Positions 50,629 through 61,397 are shown, counted from the first letter of the stretch. The stretch: 64,000 nt of DNA from CAZGUX01 sp964529305 (GCA_964529305.1 CAZGUX010000288.1:1-64000), one strand, 5' to 3'. Notes: generated by a model not told the origin, from the sequence alone. A program made the numbers and translations.

Positions 50629-52341
50629 GTGTGGTGGAGGCTCTCACGCCCCGAGTTCGAGGCTGTCCGGTTTCCTCAACCGAAGCCCCTGTTCACCGAG
50701 ACAGGGTTGCACGTCGCGCCGGCAGTGAGCGCCGACGGGAAGCAGATCGTGATCGCCTCCGATCGAGGCCGCAGCGGTCATCTTTCTTTGTGGCTCATCA
50801 GTGAGGCCCCGCCCCGCCGCGTTACCGCGACGGCTGAGGAGGAGGCCGACCCGGATCTGTCACCCGATTCGGGCGAGGTGGCCTTCCGCCTCATGCGCGA
50901 TGGAGGCGGCGTCTACAGCGCTCCGCTCGATGGAAGCCGGCCTCCCATCAAATTGGCCGATGGAGGCTGGCGGCCCCGCTATTCTCCCAGCGGACGCTCA
51001 ATCGCCTACTTCCGAACCGACGGCCCCGATTCCACCTATAGTTACGGCAGGGTCTTCGTCATGGACCGGGACGGCCGGAATTTGCGCCAGGTCGCCCCTG
51101 CCTTCAAAATGGCCCGGCACCCGGTTTGGATCGACGAAACACACCTGGTCTTCGAAGGTACCGATGAGGGAGGGGCGGCGGACTGGTGGGTCGCCGGCCT
51201 CGCCTCGCAACAGCCGCCCGTCCGGACCGGCGCATTTCGAATTCTCGGCCCGGCCTTCGGGAAACGATCCTCGCTCGACCGCTGGGTGGAGGGAGGAGTT
51301 CTATTCTCCGCGGCCACCGCCGCGGTCCTGAACGTCTGGCAACTGCCTCTGGACCCAACCACATGGCAGGCCGGACAGCCCCGTCGACTGACGGATGGAA
51401 AACTCGGTGAGATTCGTCCAGCGGTGGCCGGCCGCGAGATCATCTATGTCAGTCCCGTTCGCACGACCGACGTCTGGCAGGTGGCCCTCGATGCGGATCG
51501 CGGCGTCGTCACCTCACCCCTTCAGCCGGTGACCAACTTCCGGGCACAGACGGCCCTCCCCACTCTTTCGGCGGACGGCATGCGGCTCGCCTACCTCTCG
51601 AACCGGACCGGAGCCTGGGAGGTGTGGACGCGGGTAGGCAGCCAGGAACAACGATTGTCCTCCTTCCGAGATATTGGTCATCGGCCTGTCCTCTCGCCCG
51701 ACGGCCGGCGCGTTGCGGTGCCCCTGGCACAGAGCGGTGACTGTGCAATCGATATCGCGGACCTCGAAAAGGCCGGCAACGATACGGTGGTGGAGGGTTG
51801 CTATCACCTTTGGGATTGGTCACCGGTCACCGCACAGATGTTGGTGTTCAATCCCCTGCAACGAACGAAGAACGTCGAACTCCTGGAGGGACACGGCACA
51901 TCGCGTCCGATCCTTTCCCACCCGACCCATGGCGTGTATGCGGCCCGATTCTCCCCGGACGGCAAATGGATGGCATTTCTGTCAGGAGCGTCTGGCATGG
52001 ACGCGCGGGTCTTTATTGCTCCGTTTACCGGAAAGCCTGTCCCGCCCAGCCAGTGGGTGCCGATCCCTGAAAGCGAGGGAGGCGTGCCTGCATGGTCCCC
52101 GGGAGGACGGCTGCTTTATTTTCGCTCGAACCGGGACGGCTACGCCTGTCTTTGGGCCCAGCCTTTGGACGACCGGAAGCGGCCGTCAGGGGAACCGTTC
52201 GCCGTGCTCCATTTTCATCAGACCGCGTTTGGTTTCGCGCCCCTGTCCTTTCAGGAGTTAGGCCTTTCCGTGGCTGCCGGCAAACTGGTTTTGAATCTGA
52301 CTCGGGATACGTCCACGGTGTGGCGCACGAAGTTCCCGTGA
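50629..52341 (+). CDS. Membrane-anchored TolB/WD40-like beta-propeller protein (paralogue 1)
   Basis: A 570-residue protein as called from GTG 50629, but the true N-terminus lies upstream (see 50341-50628), since the GTG falls inside the likely transmembrane helix. The body is a TolB-type propeller with repeated blades: VSADGKQIVIASDRG, LSPDSGEVAFRLMRDGG, YSPSGRSIAYFRTDG, LSPDGRRVAVPLAQS, FSPDGKWMAFLSG and WSPGGRLLYFRSNRDG. The layout is the C-terminal part of acidobacterial Ser/Thr kinases (kinase-helix-propeller) without the kinase domain. It is followed after 46 bp by a paralogue with the same layout, so the pair probably arose by tandem duplication. Confidence 0.82.
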   Translation: MWWRLSRPEFEAVRFPQPKPLFTETGLHVAPAVSADGKQIVIASDRGRSGHLSLWLISEAPPRRVTATAEEEADPDLSPDSGEVAFRLMRDGGGVYSAPLDGSRPPIKLADGGWRPRYSPSGRSIAYFRTDGPDSTYSYGRVFVMDRDGRNLRQVAPAFKMARHPVWIDETHLVFEGTDEGGAADWWVAGLASQQPPVRTGAFRILGPAFGKRSSLDRWVEGGVLFSAATAAVLNVWQLPLDPTTWQAGQPRRLTDGKLGEIRPAVAGREIIYVSPVRTTDVWQVALDADRGVVTSPLQPVTNFRAQTALPTLSADGMRLAYLSNRTGAWEVWTRVGSQEQRLSSFRDIGHRPVLSPDGRRVAVPLAQSGDCAIDIADLEKAGNDTVVEGCYHLWDWSPVTAQMLVFNPLQRTKNVELLEGHGTSRPILSHPTHGVYAARFSPDGKWMAFLSGASGMDARVFIAPFTGKPVPPSQWVPIPESEGGVPAWSPGGRLLYFRSNRDGYACLWAQPLDDRKRPSGEPFAVLHFHQTAFGFAPLSFQELGLSVAAGKLVLNLTRDTSTVWRTKFP

Positions 52342-52387
52342 GAAAACCGGCTGACTGGTCTATCCTGGAAAGTTAGTATCTGTTGGG

Positions 52388-54544
52388 ATGCGCGTAAGAA
52401 TCATCTTTCGAATTGGCAAGAAACAGCCCGAGGTGGGTCCTGCTGTCAGTTCGTCCCGATTTCTGACCCCGGATGCTACCGAACTGTTGCCCCATCCGCA
52501 ACCGCCGGCCCCTGCTCAACCGGACCTCCACCCGTTAGTCGACTCGCGCGATGACGCGTTACCGGAATCCGCCGCGCCCGACGTGCCCTTTCGCAAGTCC
52601 ATGGGTGCGCTGGAGCGGCGTTTGGCCGAACTCGGCCTCGACGGCGGGTTGTCGGACGCCACCCACCAGCTTCTTGGCGAGCCTCCGCCCACCATACAGT
52701 TGCCGGAGACCTGGCAGCCGCAACCGGAAGTCGTCGCCCCCTCGCGCGCGGCGGTCCACCGGCGCTGGCTGGCGGCTGCCGTGATCGCGGCCGTCGGGCT
52801 CGGCGGTTGGACGGCCTACCGTTTGCTCCGGTCCGACCGCCTGGGTGGGCGCGATTTGCTCGAGGTCCGGCGCCTGACACCGGAGAACGGGCTGACGCTG
52901 GATCCCGTCATCGATCCTTCCGGCAAGGTGATCGCGTACGCGTCCGATCGCGGTGGAGGGACGCTCTCGATCTGGATCGACCGCCTCGACGGATCCGAAC
53001 CCCAACGCGTGACCAGCGACGAGGCACACGATTCCGAGCCGGACGTTCACCCAGGCGGCGAGCATATCGCGTATCGCTCCGAGCGCGACGGCGGCGGCAT
53101 CTACCTGCTCTCCTTGACTTCGAAGGATCCGCCCAAGCTGATCGCCAAAGAAGGCCGCCGTCCCCGATTCTCGCCGGATGGCCAATGGATCGCTTACTAC
53201 GACAAGAGCGCCGCCACCGCCGGTGGTACGGGCGCCAAGATGTTCGTCATCCCCTCCTTGGGCGGGCCGGCCCGGCAGGTTCGCAAGGATTTTCAGGTCG
53301 CCCAGATGCCCGTCTGGACCCCCGATGGGAAGTATCTCGTCTTCGATGGCACCAACCCTGAAGGCTTGACCGATTGGTGGGCCACCCGTCTGGACGATAG
53401 TCCGCCTATCCCCACCGGGATCATGCGCATGGTCCAGCAAGCGTTCTGGTCCATCACCGGTCCCGATCAGGTCACCGAAAACCGCGTCTTTTTTGCGGCG
53501 TCGGCGGGGGACGAACGGCACGTCTGGGCGGTTCCGATCTCGCCCGAAACCTTCAAGGTGGCGGGCGATCCCGAGATCGTCACCGCCGGCACCGATCAGT
53601 TCGGTCAACTGCGCCTGGGCGGGCAGGATCAGGTCGCCTACGCGAACTCCCGTACGGCGATGGATGTGTGGGTTGCCCCCATCGACGGCGATGAAGGCCG
53701 GGTTTCCGGCGACTTGAGGCGAATCTCCAAGGACGCCAATTACTCCCACCTGCCTTCCGTCGACGGCTCCGGCACGCGCGTCGTGTACTTGTCCAACCGG
53801 TCCGGAGTCGAGGACCTCTGGATCGCCGACGTCGAGGGGGACACGGAAACGCCCGTGACCACCAATCTGCGGATTGCCTACCGCCCCGTCCTGTCCTCCG
53901 ATGCGACGCGGCTCATCCTGTCGACGGTAGAAGGTAAGAAGTGCTCCGTCGTCGTGGCCGAAATCCTCCAGCGCCGCGAGGAAGTGGCGCTCGAGGGCTG
54001 CGCCGGAATTTGGGATTGGTCGCCCGATCGCAAGAATGTGCTGTTCTTCGACCCGGAAGGCGTTGGCGCCCGCGCAACCCATCTGATGCAGATCCCCTCC
54101 GGACGGCGCACCGAAGTTCTCTGGCATCCGACCCTGGGCATCTTCAACGCCCGGTTCTCGCCCGACGGCAAGACCATAGTGTTCACTGCCGGCAATTCCA
54201 TCGCCGCCGCGAAGGTGTTTCTGGCTCCGTTCTCTGGTTCCGTCGTCGCGCCCAACCAGTGGGTCCCTGTCGCCGACGAGGAGGGCAGCGGCCCCGCCTG
54301 GTCGCCCAACGGCAAACTCGTCTACTTCCGGTCGCGCCGTGACGGCTTCGACTGCATCTGGGGACGCCGTCTCGAAAAGGGCAAACCCGTCGGCGAACTG
54401 ATGCCGATTCTCCACTTGCACCGGGCGGCGAAGGGGCTCTTCCGGCTGCCGGAGTCCAGCTTCATCATGACCGTGACCAAGCAACGCCTCATCCTGACCC
54501 TGGCCCGCCACTCCGGCGTCGCGTGGACCGCCCGGCTCAAGTGA
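52388..54544 (+). CDS. Membrane-anchored TolB/WD40-like beta-propeller protein (paralogue 2)
   Basis: A 718-residue protein. Residues 1-120 are a proline-rich cytoplasmic region with an amphipathic stretch (KSMGALERRLAELGLDGG). One transmembrane helix lies at about 127-146 (AAVIAAVGLGGWTAYRLL). A six-bladed TolB propeller follows, with blades such as IDPSGKVIAYASDRGG, FSPDGQWIAYYDKS, VDGSGTRVVYLSNRSGVEDLW and WSPNGKLVYFRSRRDG. The propeller should be periplasmic. It lacks the kinase domain usually found with this layout in acidobacteria. The blades align with the 50629-52341 gene (for example QWVPI and RLLYFRSNRDG versus QWVPVADEEG and LVYFRSRRDG). The ATG is preceded by TAGTAT eight bases upstream; it overlaps the next gene by four bases (GTGA). 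Confidence 0.88.
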   Translation: MRVRIIFRIGKKQPEVGPAVSSSRFLTPDATELLPHPQPPAPAQPDLHPLVDSRDDALPESAAPDVPFRKSMGALERRLAELGLDGGLSDATHQLLGEPPPTIQLPETWQPQPEVVAPSRAAVHRRWLAAAVIAAVGLGGWTAYRLLRSDRLGGRDLLEVRRLTPENGLTLDPVIDPSGKVIAYASDRGGGTLSIWIDRLDGSEPQRVTSDEAHDSEPDVHPGGEHIAYRSERDGGGIYLLSLTSKDPPKLIAKEGRRPRFSPDGQWIAYYDKSAATAGGTGAKMFVIPSLGGPARQVRKDFQVAQMPVWTPDGKYLVFDGTNPEGLTDWWATRLDDSPPIPTGIMRMVQQAFWSITGPDQVTENRVFFAASAGDERHVWAVPISPETFKVAGDPEIVTAGTDQFGQLRLGGQDQVAYANSRTAMDVWVAPIDGDEGRVSGDLRRISKDANYSHLPSVDGSGTRVVYLSNRSGVEDLWIADVEGDTETPVTTNLRIAYRPVLSSDATRLILSTVEGKKCSVVVAEILQRREEVALEGCAGIWDWSPDRKNVLFFDPEGVGARATHLMQIPSGRRTEVLWHPTLGIFNARFSPDGKTIVFTAGNSIAAAKVFLAPFSGSVVAPNQWVPVADEEGSGPAWSPNGKLVYFRSRRDGFDCIWGRRLEKGKPVGELMPILHLHRAAKGLFRLPESSFIMTVTKQRLILTLARHSGVAWTARLK

Positions 54545-55110
54545 GTGCTTCCTTCCGCCAATCGCTTACCAACAGCCGCCTGCTGCGTTGGAGCCTGGTC
54601 GGCATCGCAGTGTTTCTCGCCCTGCACATCCTGGCCGCGCTCGCCGGCACGCAACTGCCGGCTGAACATTCCTCCGAGCGCGCGATTCGCCTCCACCGTC
54701 CGATCGATGAGGTTTGGAACGCGCTCACTGACCCCCGAACGCAGCCGCTCTGGCGGAAGGACATTCGTGAAATTGAAGTTCTCCCCGATCGAGGAGGCCT
54801 CACCGTCTGGCGTGAGCGGTACCGCAACGGCCGAAGCCTGATTCTTCTCAACACCCGAATGGAACGTCCTTCTCTGCTGGTTCGTTCCGTGGCCGACCCG
54901 CGCGCGCCCTTTCACGGCGAATGGATCTACCGTCTCGAGCCGACCCCTTCCGGGACCCGCCTCTCCATTCGCGAAACCGCCGTCATCGAGAATCCATTCT
55001 TCCGTTTCGTCGCGCGCTTTGTGCTGGGGCACGCCCGCGCCACGGAAAAGTATCTGAAGTTCCTGGGCGAAAGGTTTGGCGAACCGGTCGAACTCGAGGC
55101 GGTCAACTGA
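54541..55110 (+). CDS. Membrane-anchored SRPBCC (START-like) protein
   Basis: A 189-residue protein. One transmembrane helix (WSLVGIAVFLALHILAALAG) is followed by a START/polyketide-cyclase-type domain: AIRLHRPIDEVWNALTDPRTQPLWRKDI, LTVWRERYRNGR, GEWIYRLEPTPSGTRLSIRETAVI. Such domains bind hydrophobic ligands. The GTG start overlaps the previous stop codon (GTGA), so it is translationally coupled to the propeller protein. Its 3' end overlaps the convergent aldolase remnant by eight bases. Confidence 0.85.
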   Translation: MSASFRQSLTNSRLLRWSLVGIAVFLALHILAALAGTQLPAEHSSERAIRLHRPIDEVWNALTDPRTQPLWRKDIREIEVLPDRGGLTVWRERYRNGRSLILLNTRMERPSLLVRSVADPRAPFHGEWIYRLEPTPSGTRLSIRETAVIENPFFRFVARFVLGHARATEKYLKFLGERFGEPVELEAVN

Positions 55111-55873
55111 CGCTGTGCAGTGCCTGTTCCATGGCCCGGCGCAGCAGCACGCTGTCCACGGAGAACGTCAGGTAGCGCACGCCGATCTCGAGCCACCGCC
55201 GCGCATCGGCCGCGTCGTTGGTGAACACGCCCAACGCGACGTTGTGCCGTGCCGCCGATTCCGCAATTCTGGCCGCGCCTTCGAAGATCGACGGGTGGTT
55301 CACCTGTCCCGGGATGCCGAGGCTCTGCGACAGATCGTACGGGCCGACGAACAGGACATCCACTCCGGGCAGCGCGGCGATCTCGGCCGCGGCGGCCACG
55401 CCGGATGCGCTCTCCACTTGCAGCACCACCAGGCCTTCGTCATTCGAAGAGCGGAGGAACTCCGCCACCGGCGTCGCCGCATAGTTCGCCGCGCGGACAA
55501 ACGGGTTGAACCCCCTCTTGCCCTTTGGGTGGAATCGGGCCGCGTCGATGGCTGCCCGCGCCTGTTCCACGCTCCCGATTTAGGGAATCTGCACGCCGTC
55601 CGCGCCGGAGTCGAGCGCGTGTTGAATCATGGAGGGCTCGTTGGCCGGCACGCGAATCACGCACGGCATCCCGGCGGCCTGGCCCGCGCGCACGAGGGCC
55701 GGATAGTGGGCCGCGGTGATGGAAGAATGCTCGGCGTCGACGAGGGCGAAATCCCAGCCGGCGATTCCCGCCGCTTCAACCGATTCCGGGCACCCCATCT
55801 CGATGAAGACTCCTCTCGAGGTCCCGCCGGCGGTCAAAGTCCGCCGCAGTGAGGGGAAGGGAAGGCTGCGCAT
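55103..55873 (-). pseudogene. HpcH/HpaI aldolase/citrate lyase family gene with in-frame stop
   Basis: The family spans both sides of a TAA at 55580-55582. Before it: GVFIEMGCPESVEAAG, FALVDAEHSSI, MIQHALDSGADGVQIP. After it: IGSVEQARAAIDAARF, GKRGFNPFVRA, VVLQVESASGV and VLFVGPYDLSQSLG. These are the conserved blocks of 2-dehydro-3-deoxyglucarate/2,4-dihydroxyheptenedioate aldolases, with the metal-binding Glu (QVE) and Asp (GPYD) present. The stop replaces a codon between IP and IG, so a single substitution disables an otherwise complete 256-residue enzyme. GTG 55570 could restart the C-terminal half. TATGCT lies eight bases before ATG 55873. Confidence 0.85.
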
Positions 55874-55892
55874 TCGAGACCAGCATATCGTG

Positions 55893-55923
55893 GCGCCGGG
55901 CGACGTTTTGTGTCGCCCGGCGC
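55893..55923. promoter_or_regulatory. Perfect 12-bp hairpin upstream of the aldolase gene
   Basis: GCGCCGGGCGAC (55893-55904) and GTCGCCCGGCGC (55912-55923) form a perfect stem with a 7-base loop, GTTTTGT. It sits 20 bases upstream of the aldolase ATG. It could be a repressor site or cruciform; a terminator role is less likely because no T-run follows. Confidence 0.6.
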
Positions 55924-56393
55924 TCCGGCCGCAGGCCAGATCACAGTCGTTACCGTCAGATTTCGGATTCACCGCGCGAGTCCTGTGCGTGTGTGCTGAT
56001 AGCACTTGCTTCGGCGCCGTCCGCCAGGGTACAAACGGACGTTGGCAATCATCACGAGCGATTCGGCAGGTTCTCAGCATGGTCTACGGCGGTTAGTCTG
56101 GACCCGTCGTCCGTCCTGGACCGTTTCGGAAACTACGATATCTACGGAGCGAGGCGAAAAGGACCGGAGGAGCCCGCCGTCGGTGTTGCCGTCTGCTTCG
56201 CGCGACGGCTAAATACTGGACGCAATTCTGCACGCTGGGACCTTGCCAGTCGCGTCCTCGAATAACCCTGCCTCTTGTGGAGAGCGTTGGAAAGATAGCC
56301 AATTTCACCCCCGCATCGTGGACCATTGGCGTGAGATGATATATCGGTCTCTGTCGCTTACCATTCGACTTTGATCGGGCCGGAAGCCCCGTC
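55924..56393. other. 470-bp intergenic region between divergent aldolase and TonB receptor genes
   Basis: No gene or repeat of the families above is evident. It should contain the receptor's promoter; TATATC at about 56339-56344 is a candidate -10 only. Confidence 0.35.
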
Positions 56394-59300
56394 GTGCATA
56401 ACAAAGTTTGGGCAGTTACGGCGATCGTAACCATAACTACAGGCGTTCACGGTCAAACCAGCAGGGGCGCTGTATCCGGCACGATTACGGACCCGTCCGG
56501 GGCCGTTGTCAATGGCGCCAACGTGGTACTGACGCGATTCGAGACCGGCGCGCGGCGGGTGGCCAACAGCAACGAAGCAGGCCTCTATCGGTTCGATGCA
56601 GTGGACCTGGGAATACACGATATCAACGTCACCAAGGACGGTTTCAAACCTCTTCTCGCAACAGGTTTGCGTGTCGAGGCCAATCGCACTGCCACGATCG
56701 AACTCCGGCTCGAATTAGGTAGTGAGACCGCTGCTGTCCAGGTGAGCGCGGAAGCCGAAGGCCTCGTGGTGAGAGAGGGCCCTTTGCGGGGCGGAAACTT
56801 CCTACCCCGAGGAATCAGTCAGCTTCCATTGGTCGGCCTTGACCCGATCTCGTTGGCGCGTACCCTGCCAGGCGTAATTCAGCCTTCGGGCAGTTTCCTG
56901 CAATCCCAGGAAGAATCCACCGAGTTCTCCGTCAATGGCCAGCGGGTCCGCGGCAACAACTTTCTGCTGGATGGCACAGAGAACAACGACATCGCCTTCA
57001 CCGGTGTCGCTCAGCCGTTCCGTATCGCCGACGCCGTAGAAGAGGTGTCGGTACAATCTGGAAACTACAGCGTGGAGTTCGGGCGAGCGTCTGGCGGCGT
57101 CTTTAACTTGGTTACCAAGTCGGGGACCAACAATCTGCACGGGACGCTGTTCTGGCGGTATCAGTCCCAACGCTTTAACTCGGTATCGAATCTCGACAAG
57201 CTGAGCGGGACGCCCAAGTCAGTGTTTAGCCACAACGTAGCTGGCTTGACTGGGGGCGGACCGATACGCAGGAATCACACATTCTTCTTCGCAGCCTTTC
57301 AGCAGGACATTCGACGCTCTACCGCAAACTTTCCTCTGGTTGTGCCCACAGACGAAGCTATCCAGCGCCTGCGGTTTTTGTTCCCTTCCAACCCCAGGCT
57401 CGATCTCTACCTGGGTACTATGGGCAATGTGCGTGGCTCGACTGCTCCCGTGCGCCAGACCCTCGGGATCGATCCCAAAACCGGGGTGGATCGTGGGTCT
57501 GTGCAATTCGCCACCGCTCCGCTGAGCCTGCCGGCGAGCATCGAAGGGCCAGAGTGGTTGGTTCGATTGGATCATCATCCGTCGGAAGCGCACCAGATCT
57601 CCTTGAGGTATATCGCTGACTCCAGGGTCAGTTCGCCCCAGAGCGTGCTTTTCCCCGGCTTTATTCTCGATACGGCTGAACGAAATCAGAATTTTCTGAT
57701 CGCCGACAATTTCACCTTCGGGCCAAGTTACACGAATGAGTTTCGATTCTCCTATGGACGGCTCCATGCCGACCAAAGCCGACTCTCACCTCAGTCCGAT
57801 TCGCTCGCGCAGACACTGCCGAGAATCATCATTCAGTCCGTCGCCGCACCCGGCGTTCCTTCAGGCCGGGCATTCCGGTACGCGGATAACCTGCTGTTCC
57901 AGGAAACACAAACTAGGCTGACGGGACGGCATACCTTCCGATATGGCGTGGAGTTGCTGCGGCAGCTTGCGACCCAGCGGCCGAACAGTTATCCGCTCGG
58001 CGAGATTACATTCCAGGGTGGGGGTGGCTATTCTGCCTTCGCGAATTTCCTGGATGATTTCAGCGGGCAATCCGCACGCATCCGCAAAACGATTGGCGCG
58101 GACATCTTCCACCCGAACCAGTTCCGGCAATCCTACTTTTTCCAGGACACCTGGAAGACAACACCCGCCCTGACCTTGACGCTCGGACTTCGGTACGAGA
58201 ATTTCGGCATGGTGGCAAATGTATTGCGCTATCCAGCCTTCGCCGGATTCGAGCCGGGCAGGTTTCTTGAACCCAACCAGGTGGATCGCGATGACAATAA
58301 CTTCGGTCCGGCATTTGGCCTGGCCTGGGCGCCCTCGTTTTCCTCGGGCTGGCTGGGCAAGCTGTTCGGCGAGCGGAAGACCGTTTGGAGGGGCGGTTAC
58401 CAGATCAGCTACCAGGCGTTGTACACGCAAGTGATCTCGCTCGATCTGGCCGCTTCTACGCCGAATGCAATTTTCGCCGACATCGGGGGAGCGCCCACTG
58501 GACGGGAACGGGCAACTGGTTTGCCCAGCTCCCGGCTGCCAATCCTCGCCCGCCCAGCCTGCTGGATGCGCAGTTCGGCACCCTCGAAAAGAACTTTCGT
58601 AGCCTCTACACCGAACGCTGGTCTTTCGGCTTGCAGCGCCCACTCCGCGGTCAGACGTTGCTCAACGTTGCCTACGTCGGTTCGGGGGGGCACAAGCTGA
58701 CGACTCGCGCCGACCTGAACCCGGGCTTGGACGGGGCGCGGCTGCATCCGGGATTCGGCGCGCGGACCGTGCGAACCAGTCATGGCAATGCGGCCTACCA
58801 TTCTCTGCAAGGCCGCATGGATCGGCGCTTCGCGCACCGCTTTCAGTTGGCGTTGTCGTACACGTGGTCGAAGAGCCTCGACAGCTCCAGCGAGGGTATC
58901 GGCCAAATCAACCCGCAATACGCAAACCCCAGCCTGACGTCAGCGCCCGCGGCGCAAGGTGGGCTGAAGCTCGACCGCGGCTTGAGCGATTTCCATCGTG
59001 GACAGCGGCTCGTGCTGCTGTATCTGTGGGAACTCCCAGGACCCTCGAGCGGAATGTGGAAACACGTGATGGGCGGCTGGTCGATCGCAGGAATCACGAC
59101 GCTCCAATCCGGAACGCCCTACACGCTCCTCAACGGTTCCGATCGCAACCGGGATGGCTGGTCGGAGATGGATCGTCCGGACATCGGAAATCCGACGGCG
59201 CCCCGAAACAGCCGGGCCGTCCTGTGGCCCACCACGGGACCGCAAGCATGCCCCAGCGGCTTTCGTAATCCGGATATCAACGTGTGCGTGACTCCCGCGG

Positions 59301-59610
59301 ACGTTTATTGGGTCGAAGGCTCGGGATCGCCCAACACCTCCACCGTGGGTCGCAATACCCTATTCACCGGCGGGACCAACAACTTCGATCTCAGTCTTTT
59401 CAAGACGGTCGGGGTCGGGGAGCGCAGACGGTTGGAGTTTCGCTGGGAGGCGCAGAACGCCCTCAACCATCCTCAATTCACGGCGCCGCCGGCCCCGGTG
59501 AATCGAAGCGTGCGCGACGCCCCAACCCAGCAACCGCCGCGTTCCTTAACCCGGATTTTACGAACGCGGGCATCCGCAGCATGTGGGTGCAGATCAAGCT
59601 ACTGTTTTGA
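56394..59610 (+). pseudogene. Oar-type TonB-dependent receptor, interrupted by two frameshifts
   Basis: Signal peptide, then a carboxypeptidase-regulatory domain (GTITDPSGAVVNGANVVLTR), then a plug-like region (FSVNGQRVRGNNFLLDGTENN), and a long barrel with C-terminal WVQIKLLF. Two shifts break it. After GGGGG at 58485-58489, inserting one G restores DIGGSAHWTGTGNWFAQL. After CCCC at 59520-59523, inserting one C restores DAPNPATAAFLNPDF and the natural end at 59610. With both, the product would be 1,072 residues. The start is GTG 56394. Either the gene is decaying or the consensus dropped bases in G/C runs. Confidence 0.85.
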
Positions 59611-59632
59611 GGCCCAACTCCGATTCCCAGCG

Positions 59633-61113
59633 TCACTGCACACCGATGGTGACTTCATTGCTCGGCCGTCCCAGATAGCTCAAGCGTACGGGAACGGCGG
59701 GTCCCGGCGTGATGCCGTTCGGTACGCGGATGTTCACTTGATTGAAACCGGGGTAACCGGGGGCATTGCCGAAGAACCGAATTTCCGCCAAACGGCCTCC
59801 GATGACAACTTGCGGAGGAATGAAGGTACCGTCAATTAGGCTCGTCGTGTACAGGGAGAGCAGCTCTCCAGCAACAGCAGGTGTGTCCGAAGAAGCAACC
59901 AGTCCGGTGGTTGCATGCCAGATGGCGCCTTGCCCACGCCCGTCGCCGGAAAGAGAGAACAAAACGGGCGAGGGAATCAACGCAGCCGGATGGAAGATTT
60001 CGGCGGTCGCTATGGTAGCTCCGCAGCAGATCCAGCCTCCGCTCAGTAACAGTGTGCCATCCGGGAGCAATGCCGCCGCATGACCCTCCGCCGACTGCGA
60101 ATTGCTCAGCGCCCTGAACGTTCCCGTGATGGGATCGTAGAGTTCGGCGGCGCCGGCACAGACGCCTACTTTGAAATCGCATCCACGGTTGCTTCGACCT
60201 GCGATGATGACTTTGCCATCGGGGAGGAGCGCGGATGCCAGCCCGCTATCGATGCCCGTAGTCATGTTGCCGGCAGCACGGAAAGCGCCGGCCGCCGTAT
60301 CGTAGATCTCGGCGCCTGTGGAGCCCCCTAAGTCTCCCAGGCTCCCGCCGGCAATGAGTACGTTCCCCGTGGGGGCAATACCGCGGTTGGGTAGAATCCC
60401 ACCGCAGTCAGGTCTCCGGTTCGGGTGAAGGTGCCGGTCGCGGGATCGTAAAGCTCGGCGTGGTTGGGTCCGAGGAACTCACCCTTGGTGACCAAGACCC
60501 GGCCGTCAGGGAGCAGAGTCGCCGTCTCAGCTCCGGCTTCTGTCATTTCGCCTGTGTCGCTAAAGGTTCCCGTCGTCGGATCGTACAACTCGGCGCTTAC
60601 CCTGCCGGACTGGGCGAGGCCACCGCCGGCGATCAAAACCTTACCATTGTTGAGCAGGGTGGCGATATGCCCCACTCTGGCCGTGCTCATGTCGCTCACA
60701 GCCGTAAAGGTGGCGGTCTCCGGATCGTACAACTCAGCGCTGCGCAGTCTTGCGGTGAGCCATGTGGGCTGGCCCGGAGAGTTGGGCGTGCCGCCTGTGA
60801 TCAGGACTTTGCCACCAGGCAGCAGGGTTGCGGTGTGATTGTGGCGTGGCGTGGTCATGTCACTGGTGGCGGTGAATGTCCGGGTGGAAGGATCGTACAA
60901 CTCCGCGCTGGCCCAGACTGGCCAGCCGGTAGCAACGGCGAAGCCGCCGGCGATCAAGACCTTTCCGTTGGTCAGCAAGGTCGCCGTGTGAGCTTGCCGC
61001 GGCCTGGTCAGGTTTCCGGTCGGACTGAAGGTTTCCGGCGCCTGCGCCAGCCCGATCGGCGCACTGCAGCCGGCTGCCGACACAAAGAGTAGAAGAATAG
61101 AATTGACTTTCAT
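59633..61113 (-). pseudogene. Secreted Kelch-repeat protein with C-terminal TIGR03437-like domain, frameshifted
   Basis: ATG 61113 has GGAGG five bases upstream and a lipoprotein-like signal (LLLFVSAAGCSAP). Kelch blades follow: HTATLLTNGKVLIAGGF, NHTATLLPGGKVLITGG, GHIATLLNNGKVLIAGGG, ETATLLPDGRVLVTKG. After CCCCC (plus-strand 60371-60375) the frame is lost. Inserting one C restores LPPTGNVLIAGGSLGDLGG and continues to LASALLPDGKVIIAG and a C-terminal domain ending RLSYLGRPSNEVTIGV. The repaired protein would be 493 residues. Kelch propellers bind carbohydrates or act like galactose oxidase; no copper site is clear. Confidence 0.83.
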
Positions 61114-61397
61114 GCTTGCCTCCTGGGCGATTCGCTCGCTGAACCGACGCGGCGCGTCCACAGCAGCGCTATCGTGGTTTCACATGGTTTTGGGTGGGTC
61201 CCCATGACGAGCGCGAAGCGTCCCACCGCGTCACTGGTCAAGGGCGTGTCGCAGGTACCCGCACATTCACCCGCGGCAGGCCGGCAAACTGCCGCTGCCG
61301 CCGCTTTACGAGATGTCGACTGGGCGCCATTCTCTACGGCTGTGCCCAGGACGTAGAACGCCCGGGGCGTCCTCGTCATCGTTCCGGGTCCGGTGGC
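61114..61397. other. Intergenic region between Kelch and TIGR03437 genes
   Basis: About 280 bp without a supported gene. It contains the ribosome site of the Kelch gene at its left edge. I see no repeat or hairpin here. Confidence 0.4.

Noticed and set aside
59284..59839. Separate small genes at the 3' end of the TonB receptor
   Set aside because: They are out-of-frame pieces of the receptor or read-through into the antisense of the Kelch gene.
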